A program made the position numbers and the translations under genes. A model generated the notes under the pieces. It saw only the letters and a list, made by a program, of their open reading frames with translations, had not been told where the DNA came from and searched no databases. Positions 17,593 to 25,547 of a stretch of DNA of 64,000 nucleotides are shown one piece after another. Numbering within the stretch: the stretch's first letter is position 1; each line of letters opens with the position of its first letter. Source of the stretch: Paradevosia sp036499825 (GTDB lineage: Bacteria; Pseudomonadota; Alphaproteobacteria; Rhizobiales; Devosiaceae); contig DASYCZ010000036.1 of assembly GCA_036499825.1 (NCBI GenBank), positions 1-64,000 on the forward strand, read 5' to 3'.

Positions 17593-17944
17593 GCGCAAGG
17601 GCAATTCCGGCGCCACCCACCTTAGTGGATACCAACTCATGTGGATGCTCGTCACGTTCGATCTGCCCGTAGAGACTAGGGCCCAACGCCATGCCGCCAC
17701 AAAATTTCGCATGGCGCTTCTGGATTTAGGCTTTGAGATGAGCCAGCTTTCCAACTACCTTCGCTTCTGTAACGGGAAAGAACAGTTCGAATCCTATTCG
17801 CGCAAAATAGAAGCGCAACTCCCTGATCTTGGCGATGTGTACATCTTTCAGTTCACCGACCGGCAGTATGAAAACATCATCCGCTTTTCCGACCAGGGCC
17901 GCAGGGAGCCGCGGAAAAATCCCAGCCAAATGGCACTTTTCTAG
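17585..17944 (+). CDS. cas2: CRISPR-associated endoribonuclease-like Cas2
   Basis: A 119-residue Cas2, the structural partner of Cas1 in spacer integration. The ferredoxin-like first strand with its metal residue is seen as MLVTFDLPVET, followed by the amphipathic helix (AATKFRMALLDLGFEMSQLSNYLR) and the second half ending VYIFQFTDRQYENIIRF. II-C Cas2 proteins are usually near 108 residues, so a later start at the internal methionine near 17640 is possible. The ATG at 17585 is chosen because it overlaps the cas1 stop (atgcgtga), a typical coupled arrangement. The array begins 72 bases after the stop. Confidence 0.9.
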   Translation: MRERKGNSGATHLSGYQLMWMLVTFDLPVETRAQRHAATKFRMALLDLGFEMSQLSNYLRFCNGKEQFESYSRKIEAQLPDLGDVYIFQFTDRQYENIIRFSDQGRREPRKNPSQMALF

Positions 17945-18016
17945 CGTCGCCATGTATTTTGGCGACGCGACGAGGGTCGATTTCCTCTTTGAAATCAAGG
18001 AAATCGACCCGTATCG
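17945..18016 (+). other. Leader-like segment with two hairpins between cas2 and the array
   Basis: Two inverted repeats fill the 72 bases between the cas2 stop and the first repeat. The first is cgtcgcc (17945-17951) with ggcgacg (17961-17967). The second is a perfect 12-bp stem, gggtcgatttcc (17974-17985) with ggaaatcgaccc (17999-18010), ending six bases before the first repeat. Neither has a U tract. This is the expected position of the leader used for spacer insertion in II-C loci. A role in integration or in ending the cas mRNA is inference. Confidence 0.6.
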
Positions 18017-19703
18017 AGCTTAGCAGTTCAGAAATCGCGGTCCAACGGCAACTGGTGCATTCTGGATGCTGGGGAAGGGCAAAGCTTAGCAGTTCAGAAA
18101 TCGCGGTCCAACGGCAACCTGATGCTTGACCGGCTCGTTCGGAAGCCGAGCTTAGCAGTTCAGAAATCGCGGTCCAACGGCAACGCGGCACTGCGGCGGT
18201 TGACGCTTTCCCCGAGCTTAGCAGTTCAGAAATCGCGGTCCAACGGCAACCCTCCGGCGAATAGATCGACTGTGCCATTAAAGCTTAGCAGTTCAGAAAT
18301 CGCGGTCCAACGGCAACCGGCCGCCGTATGCTCCCTTGTAACGCTTTAGCTTAGCAGTTCAGAAATCGCGGTCCAACGGCAACATACGATACGAGTCGCC
18401 CTGGACGATCGTTAGCTTAGCAGTTCAGAAATCGCGGTCCAACGGCAACGGACAGGCTCAGCCGCTTGTTTGCTTCGTCAGCTTAGCAGTTCAGAAATCG
18501 CGGTCCAACGGCAACTGGCGAGCGATCTGCAACATTCGCTGGGTCAGCTTAGCAGTTCAGAAATCGCGGTCCAACGGCAACGGCGCTCACACACAAGCAG
18601 CCGGGCCGTCAAGCTTAGCAGTTCAGAAATCGCGGTCCAACGGCAACTTTTTGAGCGTCGTGCCATTCACATTGAAAAGCTTAGCAGTTCAGAAATCGCG
18701 GTCCAACGGCAACTTCGCCGTCAAAGTCCATGCTTGATGCCTTAGCTTAGCAGTTCAGAAATCGCGGTCCAACGGCAACTTTACCCGTGCTGGTGCGATC
18801 GGCAGGAGCAGCTTAGCAGTTCAGAAATCGCGGTCCAACGGCAACCGCATCATCGGGCGATACTGCACATCGCCGAGCTTAGCAGTTCAGAAATCGCGGT
18901 CCAACGGCAACAACGGCGCCGTGGTGAACGAGGCCGGGGAGAGCTTAGCAGTTCAGAAATCGCGGTCCAACGGCAACTGCTAGTGCAGCCGTTCCACGAG
19001 GAAAGCCAGCTTAGCAGTTCAGAAATCGCGGTCCAACGGCAACTGATATGATCGGCCCGAGGCGGCGATTGCAAGCTTAGCAGTTCAGAAATCGCGGTCC
19101 AACGGCAACGACAGCACTCCGCAATTGAATGGCCAGATGAGCTTAGCAGTTCAGAAATCGCGGTCCAACGGCAACCGGAAGACCATCGTCCAGATGCACG
19201 CCGGAAGCTTAGCAGTTCAGAAATCGCGGTCCAACGGCAACTCTCGTGGTCGTGCTCAGCCAATTGCGCTTAGCTTAGCAGTTCAGAAATCGCGGTCCAA
19301 CGGCAACTCACGCTGATCTATGAAGCGGCACGCGGAGAGCTTAGCAGTTCAGAAATCGCGGTCCAACGGCAACCCGAAACTGCGTCGATCTGCGAAATCA
19401 TGTAGCTTAGCAGTTCAGAAATCGCGGTCCAACGGCAACTGAGAAGGCAGGCGTGAGGCCACGTGGCGGAGCTTAGCAGTTCAGAAATCGCGGTCCAACG
19501 GCAACCGGCCGTACCACGGGTAATAGCGAAGGTTGAGCTTAGCAGTTCAGAAATCGCGGTCCAACGGCAACTGCAATACTGTCGTGTGGTGAAAGCCACC
19601 GAAGCTTAGCAGTTCAGAAATCGCGGTCCAACGGCAACTACGGGCAGTACGGCAGCAAATATTCCAAAGCTTAGCAGTTCGGAAATCGCGGTCCAACGGC
19701 AAC
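18017..19703 (-). CRISPR. CRISPR array, 26 repeats of 36 bp and 25 spacers, crRNA sense on minus strand
   Basis: Repeats start at 18017 and recur every 66 bp. On the plus strand each runs from agcttagcagttcag to tccaacggcaac. Spacers are 30 bp except two of 31 (before 18282 and before 19603) and one of 29 (before 19668). All repeats are identical except the last, 19668-19703, which has g for a in cagttcggaaatc. The crRNA strand is set by the tracrRNA: its anti-repeat pairs only with RNA read leftward, where the repeat begins GTTGCCGTTGG and ends TGCTAAGCT, the usual II-C form. Transcription therefore runs against cas9-cas1-cas2. The degenerate repeat at the right end marks the oldest end, so new spacers likely enter beside cas2. 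Confidence 0.97.
19668..19703 (-). promoter_or_regulatory. Repeat-embedded promoter (representative copy)
   Basis: Read leftward, every repeat contains TTGGAC (repeat positions 8-13), 17 bases, then TAAGCT (positions 31-36) preceded by TGC, an extended -10. This mirrors the Neisseria II-C repeat, which ends TGCTACAAT and starts transcription inside the next spacer. A start about 7 bases past the -10 would leave a guide of roughly 24 nt in each crRNA. This right-most copy has no spacer to its right, so its only use in the array would be as promoter for the spacer at 19639-19667. Confidence 0.55.
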
Positions 19704-19904
19704 GCTGTCCGTCCGTCGAACACCTGCGCATTTTCGGACAGAATGAACGCATTTACGGTCATCGCGCCGGATAGTGTCGACAGAGGCACTGCGAACCTGC
19801 GAAAGTCCGTCCGTTTGGCTACCCCGGCGAGGGGCGGCTTGCGCAACCCGCTATTTGGCTAACCGTTCGGCCCCGGCAACATCCCTGCCCACCGGGTCGA
19901 GACA

Positions 19905-20531
19905 ATGGACCGACCAGCAATGAAACTGCATTATTATCCGCTCTCCGGCCACTCACATCGCGCGCGGCTGTTTCTGTCGCTGCTCGGCCTGCCGTTCGAG
20001 GCCATAGCTGTCGATGTCGGCACCAGGGAACACAAATCTCCGGATTTCCTCAAGCTCAATCCCTTCGGACAGGTTCCCGTGCTTGAGGACGGCGACCAGG
20101 TGATCACGGATTCAAATGCCATCCTGGTGTATCTGGCTAAATCAAGAAACCGCACCGACTGGCTCCCGGAGGATGCGGTGACCGCAGCGAAAATTCAACG
20201 ATGGCTGTCGGTCGCCGCCGGCGAGATCGCTTACGGCCCCGCCGCGGCACGGCTGATCACGCTGTTTGGCGCGAACTTTCGGGCCGAGGAAGTCATTTCC
20301 CGGGCCCATCGTATCCTCGGGCTCATCGAGGCCGAACTCACCCAGCACCGGTTCATCGTGCGTGATCAGCCGACCATCGCGGATGTGGCGCTCTATAGCT
20401 ACATCGCCAATGCGCCAGAGGGGAATGTCGACCTATCCCCCTATGCGGGCGTCAGGGCCTGGCTCGCGCGGATCGAGGCGCTGGAAGGCTTTCTGCCGTT
20501 TCAAAAATCAGCGGTGGGTCTTTCGGCCTGA
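19905..20531 (+). CDS. Glutathione S-transferase family protein
   Basis: A 208-residue protein with the two-domain GST layout. The N-terminal thioredoxin-like half has KLHYYPLSGHSHRARLFLSLL and the cis-proline segment FGQVPVLEDGDQVITDSNAI, with the Asp-Ser that binds the glutamyl part of glutathione. The all-helical C-terminal half carries the N-capping box motif in QPTIADVALYSYI. Cytosolic GSTs join glutathione to electrophiles or reduce peroxides, and the substrate here is unknown. Close relatives start at MKLYY, so the second ATG (19920) may be the true start; neither has a clear ribosome site. It follows the CRISPR array after 200 bp that hold no other gene. Confidence 0.9.
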   Translation: MDRPAMKLHYYPLSGHSHRARLFLSLLGLPFEAIAVDVGTREHKSPDFLKLNPFGQVPVLEDGDQVITDSNAILVYLAKSRNRTDWLPEDAVTAAKIQRWLSVAAGEIAYGPAAARLITLFGANFRAEEVISRAHRILGLIEAELTQHRFIVRDQPTIADVALYSYIANAPEGNVDLSPYAGVRAWLARIEALEGFLPFQKSAVGLSA

Positions 20532-20872
20532 TAGCGGTGGTGCCGCTCCTGACGCCCCGCCCCTGCGGATGGCGCTTTGCCAGCCTCCCCAAGCCTGTCT
20601 GGTCCCCCCGGGCCTTTCCGGCGAAGGGCGGAATCCATGCGGGGAACGGCCCGAAAGCTGGATGCAGAGGGGGCCACGGACCTGGATTCCTGTGCCGTTT
20701 GATTGTGTCATGATTGTTGCGGGCGGGAGACCGTTGAATTCCAGTTTTTGAGACCGCAGGCCGGCATCGGTCCTCGCCCCACTTTTTTCAGGCGGCGTCA
20801 AGCTGGGGGGCTTTCGCGGCTCGGGCCGATATGATTGTCTCAAGGACGTGCTCTCGACTTTGAAAGTTCATC
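20532..20872. repeat. Intergenic gap with a degenerate copy of the 110-bp palindromic repeat
   Basis: From about 20603 to 20700 the sequence follows the dispersed repeat (tttccggcgaagggcgg, then ccatgcggggaacggccc, then ccacggacctggattcc) but has lost the symmetrical ends. The remainder holds no gene that can be supported. Confidence 0.65.
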
Positions 20873-21502
20873 ATGTTCCGGTTGATGCTCGCGCTGGCTG
20901 CCTTGGCTTATGCACAACCGGCTTTTGCGGCCGATCTTTCGCTACAACTGCGCCTGCCGCACTGCCCCTCCACGCTTCGTCTCAACCTTGCGCCCGAGCT
21001 TGGTGGGTTTAGCGACGACAACGCCATCGCGGCGCAATTGAACAGCAATGAGGCCCTCAAAGGGCAATACGTCGCCAGCATCGAGTTCCCCGGCGAACGT
21101 TTTCTTCTCGTCAGCGAGCTGGCTTCCATTGTGGCGTATCAGGGACAGGTCGATAAAGAGATGCTTTCCCAGCTCGAAGCCGCGCAACGCGAAACGCTCA
21201 ACACGCTGACGCCGGAGGCCAGTGCGTACAGCAAGGCGCTGTCGCGGGGAGACCCTCTCAGCAAGGTCGTCACGTCGAAAGACCAGATCGAGTTCGACGT
21301 GATCAAGATGCGGGACGGCTATTCCGTGGAGGGTGTCGGCGGGGTCAGCTTCAAGGGCAATTCTACCGTTACGATGTTTACGTCCCGATTTTTCGTTTTG
21401 GATAAAGGCTGCCTTGTTCGCGGTGAGTTCTACGTGCCGCTCACCAGCAACGTGAGCTATGAGAACATCAAGAGCATGCTAGCCGGCATGACCTTCGACT
21501 AA
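20873..21502 (+). CDS. Secreted protein of unknown function
   Basis: A 209-residue protein with a clear signal peptide (MFRLMLALAALAYAQPAFA, cut before ADLSL). The mature part is mixed alpha/beta with two cysteines far apart, at LPHCPSTL and DKGCLVRG, that could form a disulfide in the periplasm. No family is recognised. It stands alone between the repeat-bearing gap and the convergent tRNA-Ser gene, with no obvious partner. The ATG at 20873 is the first start consistent with the signal peptide. Confidence 0.7.
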   Translation: MFRLMLALAALAYAQPAFAADLSLQLRLPHCPSTLRLNLAPELGGFSDDNAIAAQLNSNEALKGQYVASIEFPGERFLLVSELASIVAYQGQVDKEMLSQLEAAQRETLNTLTPEASAYSKALSRGDPLSKVVTSKDQIEFDVIKMRDGYSVEGVGGVSFKGNSTVTMFTSRFFVLDKGCLVRGEFYVPLTSNVSYENIKSMLAGMTFD

Positions 21503-21550
21503 ATCAAGAGCACGGGCCGATCGCAGTCTCTGAAGGCTGGTTCGGGCAAC

Positions 21551-21640
21551 TGGCGGAGAGAAAGGGATTCGAACCCTTGAGACGGTTACCCGCCTACACA
21601 CTTTCCAGGCGTGCGCCTTCGACCACTCGGCCATCTCTCC
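21551..21640 (-). tRNA. tRNA-Ser (GGA anticodon)
   Basis: A 90-nt class II tRNA on the minus strand. The acceptor stem is ggagaga / tctctcc, with discriminator G and an encoded CCA at 21553-21551. The D-arm region reads tggccgagtggtcgaaggc. The anticodon arm reads acgcctggaaagtgtg with GGA in the loop. A long variable arm follows, then the T arm ggttcgaatcc. It decodes UCC and UCU serine codons. The gene lies between two protein genes on the other strand. Confidence 0.96.
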
Positions 21641-21860
21641 GCATTTGCCTCCGAGGGCTGCCCATGGGCAGCCGGTCGGGTCGCAAGCGGGCGCACTATA
21701 CTGATGAAAGCGCCGACCGCAAGGGACCATGCGCAGGAGATTGTGCATTGTTTGATAGGCTTTCGATCCTATCTTGTGGGCAATCGCACGAGCGTGCCAG
21801 ATGTGACGAACCGGACGGGGCGCGCCCCCGACGGCGAAGTCGGCGGTGCTGAAGGAAAAT

Positions 21861-22184
21861 ATGCGGCTTATCCTGCGCATCGTCGGAACCTGGTTGTTGG
21901 GTATTGGGCTGGTGCTCGTCATTGTGGACGGCATCAAATCGCTGGCGGGCAACACAGTGGTGCTGACCTCGCTGAGCGCGTTGTGGACGCAGTTCACGCC
22001 GCAAAGCCTGACGGTGGTGCAGGGGTTCGTATCGGGCCGGCTGTTCGGCGCGATGCTGGAAGTGGGGCTGAACGCGGTTCTGGCCTGCCCCGCTTTCCTG
22101 GTGTTCGGGGTGCCAGGCGTGATCCTGGCGTTTCTGGGACGCAGCCGGCAGGGCCGCCGCTACGTGACGACCGACCCGTTCTGA
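21861..22184 (+). CDS. Small inner-membrane protein, PetM-like in layout
   Basis: A 107-residue protein with two membrane helices: LILRIVGTWLLGIGLVLVIVDG near the start and MLEVGLNAVLACPAFLVFGVPGVILAFLG before a short basic tail (RSRQGRRYVTTDPF). The linker carries an amphipathic segment. Two-helix proteins of this kind are common in Hyphomicrobiales and have no assigned role. The ATG at 21861 follows aagga at a good distance and is preferred over an upstream start at 21846. The YjbR-like gene follows after about 100 bases on the same strand. Confidence 0.7.
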   Translation: MRLILRIVGTWLLGIGLVLVIVDGIKSLAGNTVVLTSLSALWTQFTPQSLTVVQGFVSGRLFGAMLEVGLNAVLACPAFLVFGVPGVILAFLGRSRQGRRYVTTDPF

Positions 22185-22290
22185 TAGTTCTCGCTCAACC
22201 TAGTCCAACCATGTGTTGTGGGAGTTGTGCCATGTTCTCGAACGTCTGGACCGCCCTTCTCCAAACCACTGTCCCTGCGGGAGGCGGCGC

Positions 22291-22674
22291 ATGAGCCTTC
22301 TCACCCAGGACGGTTTCGAAAGCTTCACGCTGAGCCTGCCGGCCGTCACGATCGTCCATCAATGGGGTGATTCATCGGTCGCCAAGGTGGGCGACAAGAT
22401 GTTCGCCATGCTGAGCCCCGGCCCGGCGGGCCTCTGCTTCAAGGTGACGGAATTCACCTTCGACATGCTGACCGATCTCGAAGGCGTCACGCAGGCGCCG
22501 TATCTGGCCAAGCGCGGCTGGGTGTCGGTGACGGGATCGGCGCCGCTCAGCGACGACGACCTGCGGGCCTATGTGATGGAGGCGCACCGCGCCATCGCCA
22601 GCAAGCTGACGCGGAAGATGCGCCAGGAGCTGGGGCTGGAGCCCCCTAGCGAGAAAGCACCGCGTAAATCCTGA
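22291..22674 (+). CDS. MmcQ/YjbR-family protein
   Basis: A 127-residue protein of the MmcQ/YjbR family, a double-wing fold often called DNA-binding-like although its biochemical role is not settled. Typical marks are FESFTLSLPAVT, then HQWGDSSVAKVGDKMFAML, then FKVTEFTFDMLTD, then the YLAKRGWVSV strand before a helix with SDDDLRAYVMEAHRAI. The ATG at 22291 has gggagg about 7 bases upstream. The 3' end overlaps the end of the convergent GT-C gene by 29 bp. Confidence 0.88.
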   Translation: MSLLTQDGFESFTLSLPAVTIVHQWGDSSVAKVGDKMFAMLSPGPAGLCFKVTEFTFDMLTDLEGVTQAPYLAKRGWVSVTGSAPLSDDDLRAYVMEAHRAIASKLTRKMRQELGLEPPSEKAPRKS

Positions 22675-24445
22675 GCGGCGAGCCGGGCGGCGTTTCGTCC
22701 TTGAGCCAGGCGGGCAACGCCTGCGCCGCCGACAGGCGGATGAAGGAATCCGCCGTCGCGTCGGCAAGGCCGCGCATTTCGGGCAGCGCCGGACAGGTCA
22801 CCACCATGGTGACGCCGCGGGCCTGCAAGATGAAGCGCGCCGCATCGATCGGGCCGTTGAAGAAGCGGAATGTATCGAGCACGCCCTGCTGATCGCGGTG
22901 ATAGGGCGCCGAGACCACCGAATGCGCGGTATTGAGCAGCATGTGCGAGCCGAGATCGATCGGCGTCATGATGCGGGCCGGCGGCATGGCGGCAAGGGGT
23001 GCGAAGGCCTGGGGCATGAGGCAGGGGCCGGGGTCGGCGCCGGCGGTCAAGGCGCCGCTACCGGTCATGGCGCTGCCGCCGGACGGGATCAGTTGGCCGA
23101 TGCTCGCGATGGCGGTGAAGATGGCGATGCCGGCGAACAGCAGCCAGCTGCCGATGAGGCCGGCGATCTGCAGGGGCCGCTGCCGGGCGAGGTAATGATG
23201 GCGCGCGGTGACGATGAGCCAGGCGCCGACCGGGACCGCCACGATGCCCGCGATGCGGGCGCCGCGGATCTGCACGCAGGCCACCAGCACGGCCAGCAGC
23301 AGGAACAGCCCGACCACGGCCCATTCGCCGAGATCGGCGCCGGTGCGCCGCCACAGGCGCCAGGCGATGACCACGAGCGCGCCCAGGATCGGCAGCATGG
23401 CGGCCACCGTATAGGCGGGCAGGCCGATAAGGCTTTCCCAGGCGGGGCGCGCCTCGGTGACCTGATCGAGCCAGTTGTGCACCAGCCACGGATCGACCGC
23501 CGCATAGGGGCCGCCCATGCAGTTCGGGAACAGCACCAGCAGCAGCGCCAGGAGGAAAATGCCGGCGAGGGCGCCCACCAGCAGCCGCTGCCAGCAGGAT
23601 TGCCGCCCCATGGGCAACACCGACAGAAAGCCAAACAGCAGCGCCACCCCGATGGCGGCTGCCACATAGACGATCGAGAGCGCATCGCAGGCCGGCACCA
23701 GCCAGCGGCTGGGCGGCAGGGCGATGGCCATGTGCACGAGCGCCGAGACCGCAAAGCTGAGGCCGAAGCCGCGCAGGAGCCTCGCATGGGCCGGGCGCAG
23801 GGCCCAGGCGATGCCGAAGGCGAGGATTGCGGAGGCAACGCAGGGCACCGCCTCGGTGCCGATGGCGAGCGCGGTGGCGCAGGCGATGCCGGCCGCGATG
23901 GCGAAGCGTGGACGTTTCAGCGCCTCGACGCAGCACCAGGCGATGACCAGGGTCAGGATGATCTGGACATTGTGGTGGTCGATGCGGCCGGGGGTGAATT
24001 CGGCCATGATGGAGGGCGAGAAGGCCGGCAGCGCCACCGCGGGCAGCACGCCTTCGGGCCCCACCAGGCGGACGCAGAGTTTGACGCTCACCACCAGCAG
24101 CACGAAGAGCAGCAGCAGCGGATAGACGAAAGCCGCCCAGTTGTCCGCCATGGCGCCGGCGACGGGGCGGAACAGCAGGACGAGCGCGGCGATCGGCACA
24201 TCGATCAGCCGTGACCAGTGGATTTCGGCGCCATGGGGCGTGTTGAGCCGATGCTGGACGATATCGAACCAGTTCTGGCCGTTGAGGAAATCACGCACCA
24301 CGGTCATGCGCATGGCGTCATCGGTATCGGCGAGGAGCGGCGTCGCATCGAGATGATAGAGAACGCGGACGATGAGCACCGCCACGATGGCCACATAGGC
24401 GATGAGGAGCAGCGGCCAGGTGGAAGTGCCGCGTTGTGCTGTCAT
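22646..24445 (-). CDS. Polytopic membrane protein, GT-C/STT3-like glycosyltransferase candidate
   Basis: A 599-residue inner-membrane protein with about 11 to 13 hydrophobic helices. After the first helix comes a periplasmic loop with TPLLADTDDAMRMTVVRDFL, resembling the acidic metal-binding loop of GT-C enzymes that use lipid-linked sugars (PglB, PMT and ArnT types). A second loop (IHWSRLIDVP) and FTPGRIDHHNVQ also fit this group. The C-terminal 150 residues form a soluble periplasmic domain with two cysteines (GPCLMP, VVTCPALP). Donor and acceptor are unknown. No polysaccharide genes lie nearby, so the context gives no help. Some databases mislabel this group as AcrB-like, which the sequence does not support. 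Confidence 0.65.
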   Translation of the reverse strand: MTAQRGTSTWPLLLIAYVAIVAVLIVRVLYHLDATPLLADTDDAMRMTVVRDFLNGQNWFDIVQHRLNTPHGAEIHWSRLIDVPIAALVLLFRPVAGAMADNWAAFVYPLLLLFVLLVVSVKLCVRLVGPEGVLPAVALPAFSPSIMAEFTPGRIDHHNVQIILTLVIAWCCVEALKRPRFAIAAGIACATALAIGTEAVPCVASAILAFGIAWALRPAHARLLRGFGLSFAVSALVHMAIALPPSRWLVPACDALSIVYVAAAIGVALLFGFLSVLPMGRQSCWQRLLVGALAGIFLLALLLVLFPNCMGGPYAAVDPWLVHNWLDQVTEARPAWESLIGLPAYTVAAMLPILGALVVIAWRLWRRTGADLGEWAVVGLFLLLAVLVACVQIRGARIAGIVAVPVGAWLIVTARHHYLARQRPLQIAGLIGSWLLFAGIAIFTAIASIGQLIPSGGSAMTGSGALTAGADPGPCLMPQAFAPLAAMPPARIMTPIDLGSHMLLNTAHSVVSAPYHRDQQGVLDTFRFFNGPIDAARFILQARGVTMVVTCPALPEMRGLADATADSFIRLSAAQALPAWLKDETPPGSPLRIYAVLSR

Positions 24446-24565
24446 GGCCGGCCCGTCTGGTTTTTCAATCCGACAAGGCTAGCGGGCCGCCGTTAAGATC
24501 GGCTGAAGGGGGATGGGCGGGGTTGGGGGGCGCGATGGTCCGGGGCTGGCTGCGAGTTTCATCCC

Positions 24566-24607
24566 CACCGGGTCATTCCGCCCGGCCTGCGCCGGAATGA
24601 CCTGGTG
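24566..24607. repeat. Short palindromic repeat, internally deleted family member
   Basis: This 42-bp segment joins the two ends of the dispersed 110-bp repeat directly: caccgggtcattcc on the left, then ggcctgcgccgg, then aatgacctggtg. It is a near-perfect hairpin and shows the minimal unit of the family. It lies between the GT-C gene and the peroxiredoxin terminator. Confidence 0.7.
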
Positions 24608-24614
24608 ATGGGGG

Positions 24615-24642
24615 AAACAAAAGGGCGGTCCGAAGACCGCCC
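24615..24642 (-). terminator. Intrinsic terminator of the peroxiredoxin gene
   Basis: On the minus strand an 8-bp stem gggcggtc / gaccgccc closes on the stable ttcg tetraloop and is followed by ttttgttt. It lies 34 bases beyond the peroxiredoxin stop. Confidence 0.9.
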
Positions 24643-24675
24643 CCAAAGTTTGGGACAGGGATCAGCCGCGCGCGC

Positions 24676-25311
24676 TTACCCGCGCGGCTGCGGCACAATG
24701 CGCAGATAGGGTTTGGGTTCCTTCCAGCCGCCGGGGAATTTTTCCTTGGCGGCTTCGTTGTTGAGGCCGGAGGAAATGATGACGTCTTCGCCGTTCTTCC
24801 AGTTGACGGGCGTGGCCACCGAATATTTGGCGGTGAGCTGCAGGGAATCGATGACGCGCAGCACTTCGTCGAAGTTGCGGCCGGTGGAGGCCGGGTATTC
24901 GATCTTGAGCTTGACCTTCTTGTCCGGCCCGATGACGAAGACCGAGCGCACGGTCAGCGTGTTGTCGGCATTGGGATGGATCATGTCGTATTTGCGGGCG
25001 ATCTCGCCCGTGGTGTCGGCGAGCAGCGGGAAGTTGAGCGCGGTGCCCTGGGTTTCGGCGATATCGGCGGCCCAGCCCGCATGGTCCTCGAGCTTATCGA
25101 CGGACAGGCCCAGCACCTTGACGTCGCGCTTGTCGAATTCGGGCTTCAGCTTGGCGGTGTAGCCAAGCTCGGTGGTGCACACCGGGGTGAAATTCTTGGG
25201 ATGGCTGAACAGCACCGCCCAATGGCCATCGATATAGTCGTAGAAATGGATATGGCCTTCGGTGCTTTCCGCCTCGAAATCAGGCGCCGTGTCGCCGATC
25301 AGAATTGACAT
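24676..25311 (-). CDS. 1-Cys peroxiredoxin (Prx6 type)
   Basis: A 211-residue thiol peroxidase that reduces H2O2 and organic hydroperoxides. The active site is HPKNFTPVCTTELG, with the peroxidatic cysteine near residue 45 in the PxxxTxxC motif. The Prx6-type C-terminal dimerisation domain is present (NWKNGEDVIISSGL, then FPGGWKEPKPYLR). No resolving cysteine is seen, so reduction must come from an outside thiol. The start at 25311 has aaagga upstream. It is read divergently from the ArsR-like regulator at 25548 and ends in its own terminator. A shared 236-bp promoter region is present but no OxyR site was identified. Confidence 0.94.
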   Translation of the reverse strand: MSILIGDTAPDFEAESTEGHIHFYDYIDGHWAVLFSHPKNFTPVCTTELGYTAKLKPEFDKRDVKVLGLSVDKLEDHAGWAADIAETQGTALNFPLLADTTGEIARKYDMIHPNADNTLTVRSVFVIGPDKKVKLKIEYPASTGRNFDEVLRVIDSLQLTAKYSVATPVNWKNGEDVIISSGLNNEAAKEKFPGGWKEPKPYLRIVPQPRG

Positions 25312-25547
25312 GATGAGATATCCTTTCGCGCCTCTTGGCAGCTTCGCCGCTCTCCCCCCAATATCGGGGCGGCCGGCCGGCGAGGGAACTTAAGCCAGCG
25401 AAATCTTTTTGTCTTTTGCCGTCTTATGACAACAAGCCGTTCTGCGCGCGAAGCCTTGCGCGGAACAACCGCATCCGTTGTACAAATCCAAAAATCTGAT
25501 ACAGACGGACAGGGCCAACGGGCCACCCATTCAGCGCCGAAAGCGTC

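Noticed and set aside
18122..19846. Short open frames with a repeated AISELLS or LAVQKSRSNGN peptide across the CRISPR array
   Set aside because: They are translations of the 36-bp CRISPR repeat; the 66-bp period is a multiple of three, so any frame through the array looks like a repeat protein.
21577..22004. Open frames overlapping the tRNA-Ser gene and the small membrane protein gene on both strands
   Set aside because: They cross a complete tRNA and have no protein family features.
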